Shown one piece after another: positions 60,934 through 64,000 of a DNA stretch of 64,000 bases. Both the position numbers and the translations under genes were made by a program. The first letter of the stretch is position 1. Each line of letters opens with the position of its first letter. The DNA comes from Acidobacteriaceae bacterium (lineage in GTDB: Bacteria; Acidobacteriota; Terriglobia; Terriglobales; Acidobacteriaceae), in contig JAOAPC010000008.1 of the NCBI GenBank assembly GCA_025462735.1, positions 405,865 through 469,864 of the forward strand, in the 5' to 3' direction. Below the pieces are notes generated by a model, which saw only the letters and a program-made list of their open reading frames with translations, searched no databases and had not been told where the DNA came from.

Positions 60934-60953
60934 CGCGGGCGCCCTCGCCCGCG
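60934..60953. repeat. Palindrome between rplA and rplJ
   Basis: CGCGGGCG-CCCT-CGCCCGCG, perfect 8-bp stem. The same sequence, with the same flanks GTGG and AACCT, recurs at 61743-61762, so these two copies are very recent relatives. Confidence 0.85.
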
Positions 60954-60964
60954 AACCTGAATGT

Positions 60965-61672
60965 TTATGCCTTCGCCGCCGTCTCAATCGCGGTCGTATC
61001 AAGGGCGATTCCAGGACCCATAGTTGAACTCAAATAGCAACCCTTAATGTATTTTCCCTTGGCGACCGATGGCTTGGCTTTAATTACGCTGGAGATGAGC
61101 ACGGTCGCATTCTCAACCAGTTTCTCCGGCGGAAACGAAATCTTACCCACGGGCACGTGCACCAGTGCGGTTTTATCCGTGCGGAACTCGACCTTGCCGG
61201 CTTTCACTTCCTGCACTGCCTTGGCCACGTCGAACGTCACGGTGCCAGTCTTAGGATTCGGCATCAGCCCTTTCGGGCCAAGCACTTTTCCAAGACGGCC
61301 GACGGATTTCATCATGTCCGGCGTGGCAACAACTGCGTCGAAGTCGGTCCAATTCTCTTTATTGATTTTTTCAACCATGTCCTCGCCGCCGACGATGTCC
61401 GCTCCCGCCTCCTGGGCCTCGCGTAACTTGTCGCCAGATGCGATCACGAGAACTTTTTTCGATTTGCCAAGCCCGTGCGGAAGCACAACCGTGCCGCGCA
61501 CCATCTGGTCAGCATGCTTAGGATCGACGCCCAACCGCATGGTGACCTCAACCGTCTCATCAAATTTCGTGAATTTAACTTTTTGCAGAAGAGGCACGGC
61601 ATCACTCAGAACATAGGGACGCGGCTCGACTGCCTTCCTGGCCTTCTCAATATTTTTTCCAGCTTTTTTCAT
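60965..61672 (-). CDS. rplA: 50S ribosomal protein L1
   Basis: 235 aa. Forms the L1 stalk and usually represses its own operon. [43 protein letters not shown] and the C-terminal [17 protein letters not shown] are conserved. The ATG at 61672 has GGAGAAG directly upstream; the longer frame upstream crosses repeat DNA and is rejected. Confidence 0.98.
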   Translation of the reverse strand: MKKAGKNIEKARKAVEPRPYVLSDAVPLLQKVKFTKFDETVEVTMRLGVDPKHADQMVRGTVVLPHGLGKSKKVLVIASGDKLREAQEAGADIVGGEDMVEKINKENWTDFDAVVATPDMMKSVGRLGKVLGPKGLMPNPKTGTVTFDVAKAVQEVKAGKVEFRTDKTALVHVPVGKISFPPEKLVENATVLISSVIKAKPSVAKGKYIKGCYLSSTMGPGIALDTTAIETAAKA

Positions 61673-61742
61673 TTGCTTCTCCGTCTCCCACCGCTGATCG
61701 CTGTTCCGATCAGCCGTAGTGAATTCGACTAAACTCGTGTGG

Positions 61743-61826
61743 CGCGGGCGCCCTCGCCCGCGAACCTCAGGGGCTAAAGCCCCAAAACCTTTGACCGCCT
61801 CCACGGCACGGGCTGGAAGCCGTGCC
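61743..61826. repeat. Three palindromes between rplK and rplA
   Basis: CGCGGGCG-CCCT-CGCCCGCG (61743-61762), GGGGCT-AA-AGCCCC (61770-61783) and GGCACGG-GCTGGAAG-CCGTGCC (61805-61826). The 185-base spacer is thus almost filled with hairpin DNA of two or three families. Confidence 0.85.
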
Positions 61827-61857
61827 CTTTCAAAGCGCGCTGACCAATAAAAGCGCG

Positions 61858-62289
61858 CTACCCTACTACTTCAATCCCCATCGACCGCGCGGTTCCTCGC
61901 ACGCTCTTGACCGCAGCATCCACTGAGGCTGCATTCAGGTCCGGCATCTTCTGTTTGGCAATGTCCTCAACCTGCTTCAGCGTAACCTTGCCAACTTTAT
62001 CTTTATTCGGCGCGCCCGATCCCTTGGCGATTCCCGCTGCCCGCTTCAGCAAAATCGATGCTGGAGGCGTTTTGGTGATGAAGGTAAACGAGCGGTCGTT
62101 ATAGACCGACACCACCACCGGAATAATCAACCCTTCCAGTTCCTTTTGGCTGGTGCGGGCATTGAACTGCTTGCAGAATTCCATGATGTTGATCTGCGCC
62201 TGGCCTAGCGCCGGGCCCACCGGAGGCGCCGGAGTAGCCTTGCCCGCCGCAATCTGAAGCTTCACTGAACCTGTAACTTTTTTCGCCAT
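61858..62289 (-). CDS. rplK: 50S ribosomal protein L11
   Basis: 143 aa. Binds 23S rRNA at the GTPase centre. [43 protein letters not shown] and the C-terminal ARSMGIEV are typical. ATG at 62289 with AGGGAT upstream. Follows nusG in the usual order. Confidence 0.98.
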   Translation of the reverse strand: MAKKVTGSVKLQIAAGKATPAPPVGPALGQAQINIMEFCKQFNARTSQKELEGLIIPVVVSVYNDRSFTFITKTPPASILLKRAAGIAKGSGAPNKDKVGKVTLKQVEDIAKQKMPDLNAASVDAAVKSVRGTARSMGIEVVG

Positions 62290-62345
62290 TGCTTATCCCT
62301 TACCTCGCCCATTCTTTGTGGAGCATCAGGCTTCCCGCCCGACTG

Positions 62346-62364
62346 GACGGGCGAGACGCCCGTC
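62346..62364. repeat. Palindrome between nusG and rplK
   Basis: GACGGGCG-AGA-CGCCCGTC followed by TCTCCA, the same sequence as the left half of the doublet at 9805-9823. It lies in the 91-base nusG-rplK spacer. Confidence 0.8.
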
Positions 62365-62380
62365 TCTCCATACTTCTTAG

Positions 62381-62998
62381 CTATCCCTGCTTCTCCACCT
62401 GCTTGAATTCCAACTCTACCGGAGTCGAACGTCCGAAGATCGTAACCATGACTTTCAAGGTTTCACGGTCCTCATTCACGTCATCGACTATGCCAGTGAA
62501 AGTTGCGAACGGTCCCTCGCCGATGCGGACCGTCTCGCCCTTTTCAAATTTGACTTTGAGCTTCGGCCTGTCCTTCGACTCGCCGGCCTTGTACACAATG
62601 TGCTGCACTTCTTCTTCAGAAAGCGGTGTGGGCTGCTGTCCGGTGCCGACAAATCCCGTTACCCGCGGCGTGGATTTCACCACATGCCACACGTGGTCAT
62701 CCATGTCCATCTCGACCAGCACGTAGCCGGGATAGAACATGCGCTCGACGGTGTACTTCTTGCCGCCGCGGACCTCGGTGACCGACTCAGTCGGGATCAG
62801 CACCTTGCCGATCTTCTCTTCGAGTCCGAATGCGCGCACCCGTGACTCCAGTGACTCTTTTACCTTGCGCTCAAATCCCGAGTACGAGTGGATGATGTAC
62901 CACTTCATATTCGGATTGCGCGGCTGCTCGGCTACGGTGGTGCCAGCTTCTGGCGACGCTACCGAGTCCGTATTTTCTTTGTTTGGCTCATCCTGCAT
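62381..62998 (-). CDS. nusG: Transcription termination/antitermination factor NusG
   Basis: 205 aa. NGN domain (MKWYIIHSYSGFERKVKESLE, PGYVLVEMDM..) and C-terminal KOW (VKFEKGETVRIGEGPFATFTGIVDDV). It binds the polymerase clamp and links to Rho or the ribosome. About 30 residues of an acidic, Glu/Asn/Pro-rich leader precede the NGN domain; the ATG at 62998 has AAAGGA upstream, while the internal ATG before KWYII is a shorter alternative. Follows secE. Confidence 0.97.
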   Translation of the reverse strand: MQDEPNKENTDSVASPEAGTTVAEQPRNPNMKWYIIHSYSGFERKVKESLESRVRAFGLEEKIGKVLIPTESVTEVRGGKKYTVERMFYPGYVLVEMDMDDHVWHVVKSTPRVTGFVGTGQQPTPLSEEEVQHIVYKAGESKDRPKLKVKFEKGETVRIGEGPFATFTGIVDDVNEDRETLKVMVTIFGRSTPVELEFKQVEKQG

Positions 62999-63017
62999 AA
63001 ATTCAGAATCCTTTGAC

Positions 63018-63269
63018 CTACTTCGCGAACGTACGGAACAGAAAATCCACGCCCCGGCCAATCACGTTATCGATAACCCAAAAATAAAGACCGAAAAGAA
63101 ACACGGCGATCAGCACTACGCTGGTCGTCGCTTGCACGTCTTTGCGCGAAGGCGTAGTGACCTTCCGCATTTCGGTGCGCACGTCGTTATAAAAAGATTT
63201 GACGCGCTCCGGCCATGACTTGATGCCGCTAAGGCTGCGCTCACTCGACGCTACAATTGAGTTCGCCAT
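63018..63269 (-). CDS. secE: Preprotein translocase subunit SecE
   Basis: 83 aa. Single-helix form typical outside enterobacteria: amphipathic RVKSFYNDVRTEMRKVTTPSRKDVQATT, then the membrane helix VVLIAVFLFGLYFWVIDNVIG. Holds SecY together in the SecYEG channel. The ATG at 63269 is the usual length start; an upstream ATG adds eight residues. It follows tRNA-Trp and precedes nusG by 19 bases. Confidence 0.95.
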   Translation of the reverse strand: MANSIVASSERSLSGIKSWPERVKSFYNDVRTEMRKVTTPSRKDVQATTSVVLIAVFLFGLYFWVIDNVIGRGVDFLFRTFAK

Positions 63270-63341
63270 TTTCTTTGTTCCAACTCCCATCACTGCACCA
63301 AACTCTCTTCAGCTCTGTTGCTCAGCCCTGTCTCCAAATTC

Positions 63342-63417
63342 TGGCAGGGGCGGAGGGATTCGAACCCCCAAGTTCGGTTTTGGAGACCGACAGTTTAACC
63401 GTTGAGCTTACGCCCCT
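63342..63417 (-). tRNA. trnW: tRNA-Trp (CCA anticodon)
   Basis: 76 bases on the minus strand including an encoded CCA end. Acceptor stem AGGGGCG/CGCCCCT, discriminator G, anticodon stem TCGGT/ACCGA, loop CTCCAAA with anticodon CCA, and T-loop GTTCGAATC. Lies between rpmG and secE, a standard place in this cluster. Confidence 0.97.
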
Positions 63418-63429
63418 GTTTTCGTGTAG

Positions 63430-63448
63430 CGCGGACGGTTCGTCCGCG
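63430..63448. repeat. Palindrome between rpmG and tRNA-Trp
   Basis: CGCGGACG-GTT-CGTCCGCG, perfect 8-bp stem, preceded by GTAG. It lies 13 bases upstream of the tRNA 5' end and 5 beyond the rpmG stop, so it might mark the processing point between them. Confidence 0.75.
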
Positions 63449-63453
63449 TTTCA

Positions 63454-63606
63454 CTATTTAACCTCTTTATGCGGCGTATGCTTGCGGCACCGGCGGCAGA
63501 ACTTGCTCAGCTCCAACCGGTCGGGCTTCGTCTTACGGTTCTTGGTCGTCGAATAATTCCGCTCTTTGCAATCACCGCACTGCATCGTAATGATCTCTCG
63601 GGGCAT
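63454..63606 (-). CDS. rpmG: 50S ribosomal protein L33
   Basis: 50 aa, too short for many gene finders. [20 protein letters not shown], then [16 protein letters not shown] and [10 protein letters not shown]. Four cysteines (10, 13, 37, 40) form a zinc ribbon, so this is the zinc-bearing (C+) L33. ATG at 63606 with AGGAG upstream. Lies between tuf and tRNA-Trp, as in many bacteria. Confidence 0.96.
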   Translation of the reverse strand: MPREIITMQCGDCKERNYSTTKNRKTKPDRLELSKFCRRCRKHTPHKEVK

Positions 63607-63609
63607 ACA

Positions 63610-63746
63610 AAAACAGCTCCTAGCTTTTAGCTCTTAGCTTCTAGCTTAAATACAAATCAAAAACTCTGTCACTCCGAACCGCTTTAGCGGTGAGGAACCT
63701 GCTTCTCGTTTTTGGCCAACGACCAAAGACGAACGACCAACGACTG
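63610..63746. repeat. Repeat-filled spacer between tuf and rpmG
   Basis: Contains copies of TAGCT(C/T)(T/C)TAG (63615-63645), a CCGCTTTAGCGG palindrome (about 63680-63691), and at 63712-63746 the GACCAACGAC(C/G)AAAGACGAACGACC array of the GTTGGTC type. No gene. It reaches the tuf stop codon. Confidence 0.7.
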
Positions 63747-64000
63747 CTACTGAATAATCTCGCTGATCGTGCCCGCGCCCACCGTGTGGCCGCCTTCGCG
63801 GATGGCGAAGCGCAAACCTTTTTCCATTGCCACTGGCGTGATCAGTTCAATCACCAGCTGCACGTTGTCGCCAGGCATCACCATTTCGGTGCCGCTTGGA
63901 AGTTCGGCCACTCCGGTCACATCCGTCGTTCGCAAGTAGAACTGCGGACGGTAGCCCTTGAAGAATGGCGTATGCCGTCCACCTTCTTCTTTGGTCAGGA
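63747..64000 (-). CDS. tuf: Elongation factor Tu, C-terminal part
   Basis: The last 84 codons are in the window; the rest lies beyond position 64000. Domain 3 sequence with [52 protein letters not shown] and [10 protein letters not shown] is EF-Tu. Its placement before rpmG, tRNA-Trp, secE and nusG is the usual one. No difference from consensus is seen in this part. Confidence 0.97.
   Translation of the reverse strand, partial: LTKEEGGRHTPFFKGYRPQFYLRTTDVTGVAELPSGTEMVMPGDNVQLVIELITPVAMEKGLRFAIREGGHTVGAGTISEIIQ

Overview
The window is chromosomal DNA of a moderately GC-rich Gram-negative bacterium, most likely an acidobacterium (Acidobacteriota, Terriglobia/Koribacter-like). This placement is inference. 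It rests on several small secreted protein families I associate with that phylum, the form of the RNA polymerase and translation genes, and many short palindromic repeats in spacers and even inside genes. No phage, IS element, CRISPR array or rRNA gene was seen. Most of the DNA is ordinary core genome.

Layout. 0-4 kb: the first 39 codons of a sodium/solute symporter, selA (selenocysteine synthesis) and recG. 4.3-10.5 kb: a minus-strand envelope-stress-like operon. It reads ECF sigma factor, membrane anti-sigma factor with HEAT repeats, DUF4097 beta-helix protein, double-PDZ protein, then an M13 metallopeptidase. 10.8-19.6 kb: a large secreted unknown protein, a lone ABC ATPase, a phosphoesterase-RNase H pair, an FAH-fold hydrolase, an unusual Nramp-like transporter and a fibronectin-III lipoprotein. 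19.7-32 kb: hslVU, acnA, an outer-membrane-like protein, mntH with a universal stress protein, purD-purE, galU and a DUF885 protein. 32-45 kb: mfd, a probable small RNA, ispDF, a PIN-TRAM membrane protein, a quinone oxidoreductase, a class-I glutamine-amidotransferase-like hydrolase, gatB and several unknowns. 45-50 kb: frr, a small alpha/beta hydrolase, pyk and a YihY/BrkB membrane protein. 50-64 kb: the transcription/translation cluster, read on the minus strand as tuf - rpmG - tRNA-Trp - secE - nusG - rplK - rplA - rplJ - rplL - rpoB - rpoC, closed by a strong terminator.

The most interesting signal is the set of dispersed palindromes. One family has the core ACGGGCG-loop-CGCCCGT, another GGCACGAC-loop-GTCGTGCC, a third GGTTAAA-loop-TTTAACC, and there are also GTTGGTCGTTGGTC arrays. 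Many occur as inverted doublets (REPIN-like). At least four copies lie in frame inside conserved genes (selA, recG, gatB and a C26 peptidase), where they add 12-38 residues at positions where the families normally have none. This resembles the palindromic elements of Rickettsia. Other items worth checking are an eight-cysteine zinc-ribbon-like insertion in the N-terminal part of RpoB, a promoter-hairpin-hairpin-T-tract unit near 36.3 kb, an HslV with nine residues ahead of its catalytic threonine, and the anti-sigma-HEAT fusion.
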